This document shows positions 8,571 through 17,806 of a stretch of 64,000 nucleotides of DNA, piece by piece. The DNA comes from Gemmatimonadota bacterium (GTDB taxonomy: Bacteria > Gemmatimonadota > Gemmatimonadetes > Longimicrobiales > Gaopeijiaceae): assembly GCA_022823225.1 (NCBI GenBank), contig JAJDXM010000086.1, positions 1-64,000 of the forward strand. Direction: 5' to 3'. Position 1 is the first letter of the stretch. The number at the start of each line of letters is the position of its first letter. The notes below the pieces were generated by a model, which saw only the letters and a list, made by a program, of their open reading frames with translations, searched no databases and had not been told where the DNA came from. Both the position numbers and the translations under genes were made by a program.

Positions 8571-11500
8571 ATGGCCATGAAATATATAGTGGCCGGGGCG
8601 ACCGTTGCGCTGCTGGTCCCGGCGGGCGCGGCCGGGGCGGCCGTCCAGCAGGGGGGACCGCCGCGTCTCGACACCGTCCTGTGGGTCATTCCCGAATTGC
8701 GGGCGCCACCTCGCCCGCTCCTTTCGGCGCCGCCCGTCCCGGTGCCGTTCGTACGGGTCGGAAGGGCCCGCATACCGGTAACGCGCTTTGGCACCGGGCT
8801 CGCTCCGCTCGACCCTGGGCCACTGCTCCCCTGGATCCGGGGCGATGGCCTGCGCGACTACGGGCTCTCCGATCCGGCCCCGCCGCGACCCTTGCCGGTT
8901 CTGGACTGGCGACGGGATCGGTCGTTGCGTTTCGGAGCCCTGGGACGCCCGATCGGCTATCGGGACGTGCCGGACCGCGCACGGGGTGGGGCGATGCGGC
9001 CCTCGCCGGGGGTGCCGGGCCGGTTCGTGAACGAATACGCGGACCTCGGTTTCGAGTTGCAGGGGATCGGAGACATGCAGGGCGACTGGACCGCATTCCG
9101 GCCCTGCGACGAGACCGTCCAGGTGACCTGCGAGGTGTCGCTCGTCCCGCAGCTGACTCCCGACATCCGGTTCGTCGCGCGGGCCGACGGGACGATAGCG
9201 GACCGAATCCTCGTCGACGTCGACTACGACCAGAGCCGGGAGGAGGCCGGCGCGAACCGGCTGAACATCCACTACCGGGGCCTGCCCGGGGAGATCCTCC
9301 AGCGATTCGAAGTGGGCGACGTCCAGTTCGATCTTCCGTCCTCCCGCTTCCTGCGCGAGGGAGTGCCGGCGGGCAACTTCGGATTCCAGGCGACGATGCG
9401 CGCAGGACCCGTGGACATTCAGTCGGTCTGGGCCCAGCAGGCCGGGGAGGTCACCTCCAGACGGTTCCGCCTCGAGGGCGCCGGGAGGGGGTATTCCAGG
9501 ACCGATACGCTGGTTCTCGACGATGCGGACCATGTCTCCGGGCAGTTCTTCTTCCTTTTCGACCCGGTGGCGCTATTCGACTATCCCCATGTCGACGTGC
9601 TGGCCCTGTCCCGCTCCGACGCGCCGCCCGCGATCTCGCCCGGCGCGCTGCCGGTGCAGCTCTACCGTTCGGAGATCGACCTGTACGCGCGGCAGCAGGT
9701 GGAGGGATACATCCAGGCCGACGCGATCGCCGGCGCCGGCGCGGACACCGTGAGCGAGGCGGGCTGGTTTCGCTACCTGCGTCCCGGCGAGGACTACGTG
9801 GTGCACCCGAGTGGGCTGTGGGTGGCCCTGCGGGTGCCGCTCGGCCCCGGCGAGATCCTGGGGGTGACGTACTTGACCGAGGCGGGGGACACCGTTGGCA
9901 CGTACAATCCCGAGCAGCTCTACCAGGCGGGTGGAAGGCCGCGCCTGAGGATGCTCAAGGCGTCGTCCGCCCTGCACCAGCCCGGCCGGCCCACGTGGCG
10001 AACCGAGATGCGCCAGGTGTACCGCGTCACTTCGACGGGCGACGTGGCTCCGGGCTCGGTCGAACTCTCGATCTCCCTGGGCGAAATCAGCGCCGGGCGC
10101 ACCTTCGCACGCCGTTCGAACGGGGACGACATCACCTATCTGCGACTCTTCGGACTGGACGAGGAGACACCGACGGACCGCGTGGACGAATCCCAGATTT
10201 ATCGTCCGGCGCTCGATTCGTTCGAAGACCTGCCCCCGGTCGCCGGCACCTTCATCGTCTTCCCCACCCTCGAGCCGTTCGCATCTCCGGCGCCGCTGCG
10301 CAGTGTCCAGGTCGATACGGTGGAGGTGAGCCGGATCCTCGGCTCGAACCGGAACGAGCGCATCTACCGTGATCCCGACCCCTTCGAGCGGGAGAACGGC
10401 GCCGTCTTCAGGCTCAACCTGTCCTACGAAGTCGAGGGGGACGGTCCGGTATCGACCTTTGTCCTCGGCGCGGTCGGAATTCGCGAGGGAACGGAGCGCG
10501 TTGCGCTGGCTGGCCGCGCGCTGATCCGGGGCGTGGACTACACGATCGACTACGACACCGGACTGCTCACGCTCCTCGACCCGGAGGCGCTCCTTGCCGC
10601 CGACCCGGGGCCGTTCCTGGACGTCTCGTGGGAGCAGCGCACCTTCTTCCAGGTGGCGTCTTCGTCGGTCTTCGGGATGAATGCGCGCTACGACATGGGC
10701 AGCTATGGTGCGCTCAACATGGTCGGGCTGTACCAGATGGAGGATGCCCTGGTCCGGCGGCCCCAGCTGGGTGTCGAAGCGGGTGCGGTCGGCCTCGGGG
10801 GCGTGAACGCCAACCTCAACGTCGGCGCACCACTCCTGGACCGGCTCCTGAATGCCGTCCCGGGACTCGATCCCGGCGGCGAAGCCAGCTTTCACCTTAC
10901 CGGAGAGGCGGCGGTCTCCCTCCCGAACCCGAACACCCAGGGCGATGTCTACCTGGACGACTTCGACGGGCTCAACGCGCGCCCGCTGTCGCTGCAGAGC
11001 CAGGAGTGGCGCAGGGGGAGCGCCCCGGCCTTTCCGGACGGTGCGGAGGAGCTGCTCCCGCCGGCCATGTCCGCCGAAACCCTGGCCGGACTCACCTGGC
11101 AGCACACCTGGGTACGGGAGGATGTGGGAGGTGACAGCCTGGGCGTCTTCCAGGGCTTCAATCCCACCGCCGAGATCGACCGGCAGATCCGGGCGACCGG
11201 GAGCCTGCTACGTGAAACCGGTCTCTTCGTACGGTTCATGCCGGCGAGCGGAGATGTGCAGGCGGAGCAGGGGTGGGCTTCGGTCACAACGGTGCTGAGC
11301 CCGACCGGATCGGATCTGACGAAGAGCGACTTCATCGAGTTCTATGTCCGTGACGGCAGCTTCCTCAATCTGGTCCTGGATCTCGGGATCGTGAGCGAGG
11401 ATGCCTTTTTCGCCGACACGACCGGCGCGGTCAACGGGTCCAAGGCCGGGTCGGGTGTCCCGTGGGGTCTGGGGATCCTGGACCAGGAGGCGGATCCGCG

Positions 11501-14500
11501 CCGGCGGGAGGTGTGGGGCACCGTCACCGACGGGCGCGGCGTGTGGGACGAGGACTGCTTTGCCGAGCGGGGGCGGATCTACCGCCTCGGAGACCCCAAC
11601 GCCAACTGCACCCGCGGCAACGGCAGGCCGGACTCCGAGGATCTCGATGAGGACGGGAACCTCGACACGCTCGAGCGCTACCGGCGCTTCGTCATCCCGC
11701 TGGACGGATCGTCTCCGTTCCTGGTCCGCGACCGGGACGAAACGGGGACCGATTTCCGGCTCTACCGCGTACCCGTGCGGGACCCCGGGGGCATCGACGT
11801 GGGCGGGGCCATCTCCGATGCGGAACTGCGCGCGGTGCGGCACCTGCGGCTGACGGTGACCGGACGCCGCGCGGACTCGTTCGTGCTTGCGCGGATGTCG
11901 ATCGTGGGTTCGACCTGGATCAAGCGTTCCGCAAGCGGGGTGCTCGCCGGGATGGCCGGTGACACGGCATCCTTCGCCGGACGGGTGGAGGTGACGCCCG
12001 TCTCCAGGCTGACGGCGGGCGACGACTACGCTTCGCCGCCCGGCGTGATCGAACAACTCGACGATCCCACCGCGGCGTTCGGAGGACAGGGGATCGAGTT
12101 CAACGAACGGTCGCTGTCCGTGCGCTTCGAGGACGTTCCCGCGGGGGACCGGGTGGAGGTGTACAACCGGTTCTCGCAGCGCCCCAGGGATCTCCTGTCG
12201 TACCAGGAGGCCCGCATCTGGGCGGTCGCCGCGAACGGCGACTTCGGGCTGTCGAGGCCGCTGTATTTCTTCGTCAAGATCGGAACCGACGACAGGAACT
12301 TCTACATGTACCGCACCCCCCTGGAGTTGGCTGACTCTCCAGGCAGGGTGCACGAGGGCGACTGGCTGCCCGAGATCGTCGTCCGATTCGAGGAATTCCT
12401 GACCCTGCGGAGGGAGGCCGAGGAGCGCCTGATCCTGGAACCTCCGAGGCCGGGCGATCCGCCGCTGGTGCTGTGGTCGGCAGACTCCACCTATTCGGTG
12501 ATTCTGCAGGACAGGGGCCGCGCACCCAACCTGGCCTCGGTGCGGGAGATGAGCGTCGGGATACTCAACGAGACGGGGACGCCCGTTTCGGGGGAGTTCT
12601 GGATCGACGAACTGCGCCTGTCACGCGGGATCCGCGATGCCGGGATGGTGTCCGCGTTCGACGCGGAGCTGCGCGGCGGGGAGTTCCTCCTGTCCCGGGC
12701 CACCCTGCGCACCCGCGGTGGCTATTTCCGCCAGCTCCGGACGGCTCCCACCTTTCAGAACGACCACGCTCTGGACGTGCGCACAACGCTGCAGCTCGCC
12801 CGGCTGGCCCCCTCCGAATGGGGACTGCAGGCGCCCCTGTCGATCAGCTATGAGCGAGACGAGCAGGCTCCGCTCTTCCTGAGCCGGAGCGACGTGCGCG
12901 CGGACCAGCTCCAGGGGTTGCGCGATCCCGGGTTCGACCGGACCCGGGTGGACCTGTCGCTGCGCCGATCGGTTCCGGACGCCGGCAGCGCCTGGGACGC
13001 CGTCCTCGGTGGCTTGCAGTTCAGGGCGGGCTGGGTCCGGTCGTCGCTGAGGACGATCACGACCGAGAGCTCGGGCGACGGAGTCGACGCGTTTCTCGGT
13101 TACAATGCCAGTCCGGTCCGCCGGGACGTGCCGCTGTTTCCCGGTCGGGCGGGTTCGATTCTGCGTGCCTTCCTGCCGTCTTTCCTGGAGGACCGGATCG
13201 CCGGCGCCAGACTTCGCTGGACACCGGAGAGCGTGAGCTTTCAGAGCGCCATGACGAACCGGGACCTCAGCACCTTCCGGTTCGACCGGATCATCCGCAG
13301 CGACGAGGATTCCCTCGCTGTAGCCGCCGAAGCCCCCTACCGCAACGTCACTGCAACGGCGGGCGTCACCTTCCGTCCCCTCGAGTCGCTGGGGGCCGAG
13401 GCCCACCTGGTCAGCGGGAGGGACCTGCTGGCAGTCGAGGAACTGGCCTCCGACCCGGATACGAGGGAATTGCTTGCCAGCGAGCGATTGATGATGGGGG
13501 GATTCGATCTGGGCTGGGAGATGGAACGCCACGTCAGAACGGGGGTGTCGTTCCAGCCCCGGTTGTCCGACTGGGCAAGCACCAGCGTCCAGGTGAACAC
13601 GTTCTTCCACACCAATCGAAACCCGGATCTGATCGGCACGCGCCACACCCCCTGGGACACGACCCTGGTGCTGCTGCGGAACGTGGACGGCCACAGGGAT
13701 ATGAGCGCGAGCTTCTCGCTGGACCCGGGTCAGATGGGACGTGCCGACCCCGCGAGCGAACCCGGCTGGTGGACTCGGGCATTCGACCCCGTGGTCATCA
13801 CCTATTCGAACGGCATCACTTCGCGCTTCAACCGCGATGCCGTCGACCCCGGGGCCATCTACGAACTGGGCTGGGGCGGTCGAGGGGATTTCCTCATGAT
13901 CGGGCAGGACTCCGCTGCGACGCTCAATGAGCGTGACCGCATCCGCGTACGCGGCGGCGTCACCTTTCCGGGCTCGGGTTCCGTCACGGCCAGGTACGAC
14001 CGTAGCCTGAGCCAGACGCTTGACACCCGTTCGGACCGCGAAGTGCTGGAGAAGAGGTGGCCGGATCTGACCGGTGCGGTGAGGAATGTGCCGCTTCCTT
14101 CGTTGCTGAAGCCCGCAATCATGCGGCTCTCCGTCGGGTCGGGGTATACCAGGCGGACCCGTGGGCTGGAGTTCGGTGCGCGAACGCTGCAGGACCGCTA
14201 TCGAGAGGACCACACCGTTCCGTTTTCAACCGGCCTCACTCTGGCCGGAGGCGTGATCCTGGACTATCGGGGAAGCGCGGGCTGGGGGAACAGCCGCGAT
14301 CCGATCGGCAAGACGAGCCGGAGACGGGACTCGCACCAGCTCGAGGTATCCGGCAGACTGCGCTCGCCGATCAGGGCGTTGCACGAGCGAGGAGCCCCGA
14401 TGCGGATTTCGGTGATCCTGAGATACCTCGAAGTGGAGGAGTGTCGCGTGCCCGGCGTCATTGGCGAGTGCGTGGCGTTCATCGACGAGCTGGAGCGGGA

Positions 14501-14678
14501 TGCATCGCTGTCAGTGGATTCCACGGTCCGTGATCTTCGGCTCGGCGTCCGGCTCAGGTACCTGGACCGGCGGTCTTTCGTGGGCCAGAAGGCGGGCTCG
14601 ACGCAGTTTCAGCTCAACATCGAAGGGCAGTTCAAGCTGACTCCCGCATCGCTCCCGGACGGGGTTGCCGGAAGATAG
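8571..14678 (+). CDS. sprA: SprA-like giant outer-membrane protein
   Basis: 2,035 residues beginning MAMKYIVAG with a signal peptide cleaved near AGAA-VQQG; an upstream in-frame ATG at 8526 is less likely. The protein resembles the SprA (Sov) family, the giant beta-barrel channel of the type IX secretion system in Bacteroidota. The most telling feature is a NPNTQGDVYLDDFDGL segment (near residue 785), matching the family's conserved 'DDFE/D' region, followed by WRRGSAP. The rest is beta-rich with repeated Asp/Arg/Thr strands and no further transmembrane helices. No other type IX component is nearby. Gemmatimonadota carry SprA-like proteins; whether they secrete cargo is not known from this sequence. 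The downstream gene for an HhH protein starts 80 bases later. Confidence 0.75.
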   Translation: MAMKYIVAGATVALLVPAGAAGAAVQQGGPPRLDTVLWVIPELRAPPRPLLSAPPVPVPFVRVGRARIPVTRFGTGLAPLDPGPLLPWIRGDGLRDYGLSDPAPPRPLPVLDWRRDRSLRFGALGRPIGYRDVPDRARGGAMRPSPGVPGRFVNEYADLGFELQGIGDMQGDWTAFRPCDETVQVTCEVSLVPQLTPDIRFVARADGTIADRILVDVDYDQSREEAGANRLNIHYRGLPGEILQRFEVGDVQFDLPSSRFLREGVPAGNFGFQATMRAGPVDIQSVWAQQAGEVTSRRFRLEGAGRGYSRTDTLVLDDADHVSGQFFFLFDPVALFDYPHVDVLALSRSDAPPAISPGALPVQLYRSEIDLYARQQVEGYIQADAIAGAGADTVSEAGWFRYLRPGEDYVVHPSGLWVALRVPLGPGEILGVTYLTEAGDTVGTYNPEQLYQAGGRPRLRMLKASSALHQPGRPTWRTEMRQVYRVTSTGDVAPGSVELSISLGEISAGRTFARRSNGDDITYLRLFGLDEETPTDRVDESQIYRPALDSFEDLPPVAGTFIVFPTLEPFASPAPLRSVQVDTVEVSRILGSNRNERIYRDPDPFERENGAVFRLNLSYEVEGDGPVSTFVLGAVGIREGTERVALAGRALIRGVDYTIDYDTGLLTLLDPEALLAADPGPFLDVSWEQRTFFQVASSSVFGMNARYDMGSYGALNMVGLYQMEDALVRRPQLGVEAGAVGLGGVNANLNVGAPLLDRLLNAVPGLDPGGEASFHLTGEAAVSLPNPNTQGDVYLDDFDGLNARPLSLQSQEWRRGSAPAFPDGAEELLPPAMSAETLAGLTWQHTWVREDVGGDSLGVFQGFNPTAEIDRQIRATGSLLRETGLFVRFMPASGDVQAEQGWASVTTVLSPTGSDLTKSDFIEFYVRDGSFLNLVLDLGIVSEDAFFADTTGAVNGSKAGSGVPWGLGILDQEADPRRREVWGTVTDGRGVWDEDCFAERGRIYRLGDPNANCTRGNGRPDSEDLDEDGNLDTLERYRRFVIPLDGSSPFLVRDRDETGTDFRLYRVPVRDPGGIDVGGAISDAELRAVRHLRLTVTGRRADSFVLARMSIVGSTWIKRSASGVLAGMAGDTASFAGRVEVTPVSRLTAGDDYASPPGVIEQLDDPTAAFGGQGIEFNERSLSVRFEDVPAGDRVEVYNRFSQRPRDLLSYQEARIWAVAANGDFGLSRPLYFFVKIGTDDRNFYMYRTPLELADSPGRVHEGDWLPEIVVRFEEFLTLRREAEERLILEPPRPGDPPLVLWSADSTYSVILQDRGRAPNLASVREMSVGILNETGTPVSGEFWIDELRLSRGIRDAGMVSAFDAELRGGEFLLSRATLRTRGGYFRQLRTAPTFQNDHALDVRTTLQLARLAPSEWGLQAPLSISYERDEQAPLFLSRSDVRADQLQGLRDPGFDRTRVDLSLRRSVPDAGSAWDAVLGGLQFRAGWVRSSLRTITTESSGDGVDAFLGYNASPVRRDVPLFPGRAGSILRAFLPSFLEDRIAGARLRWTPESVSFQSAMTNRDLSTFRFDRIIRSDEDSLAVAAEAPYRNVTATAGVTFRPLESLGAEAHLVSGRDLLAVEELASDPDTRELLASERLMMGGFDLGWEMERHVRTGVSFQPRLSDWASTSVQVNTFFHTNRNPDLIGTRHTPWDTTLVLLRNVDGHRDMSASFSLDPGQMGRADPASEPGWWTRAFDPVVITYSNGITSRFNRDAVDPGAIYELGWGGRGDFLMIGQDSAATLNERDRIRVRGGVTFPGSGSVTARYDRSLSQTLDTRSDREVLEKRWPDLTGAVRNVPLPSLLKPAIMRLSVGSGYTRRTRGLEFGARTLQDRYREDHTVPFSTGLTLAGGVILDYRGSAGWGNSRDPIGKTSRRRDSHQLEVSGRLRSPIRALHERGAPMRISVILRYLEVEECRVPGVIGECVAFIDELERDASLSVDSTVRDLRLGVRLRYLDRRSFVGQKAGSTQFQLNIEGQFKLTPASLPDGVAGR

Positions 14679-14758
14679 TCCCAATCCGCCATGGAGGCGC
14701 CCACCCGGTCGGTGCACTGTTGTCGTCAGACAATCCACACCACCAAAAGGGGGCAGAC

Positions 14759-15448
14759 GTGACGGACAGGGAGCGAAAGAGCATGATGGGAGCGGCGGTC
14801 CTGCTTCTCGGGGCGGCTGCGGTTCGGTTCGCGGTGGCCGCGCCCGGTCCGGCGGATCCACTCCTCGGAGACCGGCCCTCCATTGCGGACAGCCTGCTCG
14901 TGGCCGGCGACTCCGCCGTGCAGGAGAAGGAGCGGAGGAGTCGCCCGTTTGAGTCCGGCGAGAGGATCGATCCCAACCTGGCGGGTGACGAGGAACTGGA
15001 CCGTCTGCCGGGAGTGGGGCCGGCCCGGGCACTGCAGATTGTGCGTGAGCGGGAGGAGCGCGGACCCTTCGCAAGCATCGACGACCTGGCTCGCGTGCGG
15101 GGGATCGGTTCGAGCTCGGTGGAGCGAATGCGACCGTTTCTGCGCATCGATCCAGCGGTGGTCCGCAGGGCGCAGCCGGCCGCCGCGAGCGCTGTCGGGC
15201 GGTTTGCCTCGGGCGCCGAGGCGGGGCCGCGCGCGGGGTCGGGCCGTACCGGCCGACTCGACCTGAACCGGGCGACCGTGGAGGAACTCCAGGCCATTCC
15301 CGGGATCGGGCCGGTGATCGCACAGCGGATTGTGGCCTACCGCAACGAGAACGGAGCCTTTCGCGAGCCCGGGGACCTCATGGAGGTCGCCGGCGTTGGC
15401 GAAAAGACATTTGCGCGGATTGCGCCGCTGGTCACGGTGGGACGATGA
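14759..15448 (+). CDS. ComEA-like helix-hairpin-helix protein
   Basis: 229 residues from GTG 14759, preceded by an AAAAGGGGG ribosome binding site. A hydrophobic N-terminal segment (about 9-28) looks like a signal anchor. Two HhH modules follow: about 75-120 (LPGVGPARA) and about 167-226 (LDLNRATVEELQAIPGIG). This is the ComEA arrangement, binding double-stranded DNA at the cell surface during type IV pilus-dependent uptake. Its position directly before pilT and pilC, with a 4-nt overlap into pilT, supports a natural-transformation role (inference). Confidence 0.78.
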   Translation: MTDRERKSMMGAAVLLLGAAAVRFAVAAPGPADPLLGDRPSIADSLLVAGDSAVQEKERRSRPFESGERIDPNLAGDEELDRLPGVGPARALQIVREREERGPFASIDDLARVRGIGSSSVERMRPFLRIDPAVVRRAQPAAASAVGRFASGAEAGPRAGSGRTGRLDLNRATVEELQAIPGIGPVIAQRIVAYRNENGAFREPGDLMEVAGVGEKTFARIAPLVTVGR

Positions 15449-16572
15449 GCCAGGACGCAGGAGATCGGTTCGTGGGCCCGATCGAGTCGCTCCTTCGGGA
15501 AATGGTGCGACGAGGTGCTTCCGACCTCCACATCACCGCGGGCCATCCGCCGATGTTGCGCGTCGACGGAGCCTTGGTGCATTCCGACGAAGGGGAGCGG
15601 ATCCTGCCCGGCGACGCCGAGCGCCTGGCCGGTTCGGTCCTGACGCCTGAACAGAAGGCACGTTTCGAGAGGGAAAACGAACTGGATTTTTCCTTTGTCG
15701 TGGACGGATTGGCGCGGTTCCGGGGAAACTGCTTCCGTCAGCGCGGCGCTGTGGCCATGTCGCTGCGGCAGATCCCCTTCCACGCCGGCTCCCTGGGTGA
15801 GCTGGGGCTCCCGCCGATCCTCAACCGCCTGGCTCGGCGGCCGAGGGGTCTGGTTCTGGTCACAGGACCGACGGGGGCCGGGAAGTCCACGACGCTGGCG
15901 GCCATGGTCGACCAGATCAACGGTCGTCAGAGGGGCCACATACTCACCGTCGAGGATCCGATCGAGTTTGTTCACGGCAACCGGCGGTGCATCGTCAGCC
16001 AGCGTGAGGTCGGTACCGACACGCGCAGCTTCGGCGTCGCGCTGAAGCACGCGCTGCGCCAGGATCCGGACGTGATTCTGATCGGGGAGATGCGGGATGC
16101 GGAGGCGATGGGGGCGGCGCTCGGCATTGCAGAGACCGGGCATCTCGTCCTTTCCACGCTGCACACGAATTCGGCGGCCGACTCGGTCAATCGCATCATC
16201 GACGCGTTCGAGTCGCACCGTCAGCCGCAGGTCCGTGGCCAACTTGCCTCGGTCCTGGAGGGGGTCGTGACGCAGATCCTCCTGCCGCGCGCCAGCGGAC
16301 CCGGAAGGGTGGTCGCGGTGGAGGTCATGGTGTGCACCGGCGCGATCCGGGCGGTGATTCGCGACGACAAGGTGCATCAGATCCGCTCTCTCATGCAGGC
16401 TGGAAGGAAGCATGGCATGCAGACCATGAACGACGCGCTAGCCAGACTCTATCTGAATGGTGAGGTTGCCCTGGAGGCAGCCCTGCAGAGGAGCTCTGAT
16501 CCGTCGGAGCTGTTGCGGGCCGTTGGGGAACCGGTCCCCGAAGGGATCGACTACATCGCGCGGGGCGGATGA
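15445..16572 (+). CDS. pilT: Type IV pilus retraction ATPase PilT
   Basis: 375 residues. An N-terminal PAS-like domain (GASDLHITAGHPP near 25) is followed by the RecA-like ATPase domain with Walker A GPTGAGKST (141-149), an Asp box around 165 (EDPIEFVH), Walker B near DVILIGEMRD (about 210) and a His box (HLVLSTLHTNSA). PilT powers pilus retraction from the cytoplasmic face of the inner membrane. The length matches PilT and is too short for PilB/GspE. It overlaps the upstream HhH gene and downstream pilC by 4 bases each. Confidence 0.92.
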   Translation: MSQDAGDRFVGPIESLLREMVRRGASDLHITAGHPPMLRVDGALVHSDEGERILPGDAERLAGSVLTPEQKARFERENELDFSFVVDGLARFRGNCFRQRGAVAMSLRQIPFHAGSLGELGLPPILNRLARRPRGLVLVTGPTGAGKSTTLAAMVDQINGRQRGHILTVEDPIEFVHGNRRCIVSQREVGTDTRSFGVALKHALRQDPDVILIGEMRDAEAMGAALGIAETGHLVLSTLHTNSAADSVNRIIDAFESHRQPQVRGQLASVLEGVVTQILLPRASGPGRVVAVEVMVCTGAIRAVIRDDKVHQIRSLMQAGRKHGMQTMNDALARLYLNGEVALEAALQRSSDPSELLRAVGEPVPEGIDYIARGG

Positions 16573-17615
16573 TTCCCCTGACGCGCGTGAGCCAGAGCGA
16601 CGTGGTGATCTTCACGCGCCTGTTCGCGACCATGATCGGCGCCGGACTGCCACTTGTGCAGAGCTTGCGCATCCTGGGGCGCCAGACCGACAACAAGGCG
16701 TTCCGCAAGGTGATCGGAGACCTGGTCTACGACGTGGAGACGGGCCGAACGCTGGCCGGAGCGATGGGCCGTCACCCCAGGGTTTTCTCGCGGCTCAGTG
16801 TTAACATGGTGGCCGCCGGCGAGGCCGCCGGGGCGCTCGACACCATCCTTGGCCGCCTGTCGGATTTCCTCGAGAAGAGCAGCGCGCTCACCCGCAAGGT
16901 GCGTTCGGCCATGGTATACCCGGCGATGATCCTCGGCGTCTCCGTGCCGACCGTGGCGATCCTGCTGGTCTTCGTGATCCCCACCTTCCAGACGATGTTC
17001 GCGACATCGGGCGTCGCGCTGCCGCTGCCGACCCGCATGGTGATCGGCGCCTCCGCCGCGGTCCAGGACTTCTGGTGGGCAATGCTGGCGGGTGGTCTGG
17101 CCGCGTTGTTCGCGCTTGACCGGGCGCGCAGGACGCAGCGGGGCCGGCTTCTGGCGGACCGCCTGCTCCTTTCCATCCCGGTGCTGGGCAGTCTCCTTCG
17201 CAAGGCTGCCGTGGCCCGCTTCACGCGGACTCTCGGGACCCTGGTCGCCTCCGGCGTGTCGATCCTGGAAGGACTCGAAGTCACGGCCAAGACCGCGGGC
17301 AATCGCGTCATCCACGACGCGGTGATGAAGTCCCGGGCTTCGATTGCCAGCGGGGATACGATCGCGGGTCCGCTGGAAGAGTCGGGGGCCTTCACGCCGA
17401 TGGTCGTCAGGATGGTGGAGGTGGGCGAGCAGACGGGTGGTCTCGACGAAATGCTGGCGCGGGTCGCCGACTTCTACGATCAGGAGGTGGACAGCGCGCT
17501 GGAGGCGCTGATTGCCGCGATCGAGCCGCTGATGATCATCGTCCTGGGTGTACTGGTCGGTGGCATGATTGTGGCGATGTATCTGCCGATTTTCGACATG
17601 ATCAACGCCTTGTGA
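16569..17615 (+). CDS. pilC: Type IV pilus inner-membrane platform protein PilC (GspF family)
   Basis: 348 residues. Two GspF domains (about 15-140 and 215-340) with membrane segments near 115-140, 155-180 and 310-345. The SVNMVAAGEAAGAL and VVRMVEVGEQTGGL motifs are the duplicated GspF signatures. PilC forms the platform on which the PilB/PilT ATPases turn. PilB and the prepilin peptidase PilD are not in the window, so those genes must lie elsewhere. Confidence 0.9.
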   Translation: MIPLTRVSQSDVVIFTRLFATMIGAGLPLVQSLRILGRQTDNKAFRKVIGDLVYDVETGRTLAGAMGRHPRVFSRLSVNMVAAGEAAGALDTILGRLSDFLEKSSALTRKVRSAMVYPAMILGVSVPTVAILLVFVIPTFQTMFATSGVALPLPTRMVIGASAAVQDFWWAMLAGGLAALFALDRARRTQRGRLLADRLLLSIPVLGSLLRKAAVARFTRTLGTLVASGVSILEGLEVTAKTAGNRVIHDAVMKSRASIASGDTIAGPLEESGAFTPMVVRMVEVGEQTGGLDEMLARVADFYDQEVDSALEALIAAIEPLMIIVLGVLVGGMIVAMYLPIFDMINAL

Positions 17616-17806
17616 GGTCGTGAAGCCCTGCGGTCGGCTCCGTCGCGCGGCGCGCGAGCCCGGGCCTGTTGCGATGCCGGGAACCGGATCGCCCCGGGCA
17701 GCCGCGCCGGTTGTCCAAATGGTGGCGATGGCGGTAGTTTGCCCGGCGCAATCCGTCGGCCCCGCGACAGGGCTGCCGCAACCTCCGCAAAAGGACCCGA
17801 CCAGCC

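Noticed and set aside
17727-17750. A TGGC...TTTGCC stretch upstream of the AGCS symporter resembling a sigma-54 promoter
   Set aside because: The GG and GC are separated by nine bases, not the strict ten, so sigma-54 would not use it.
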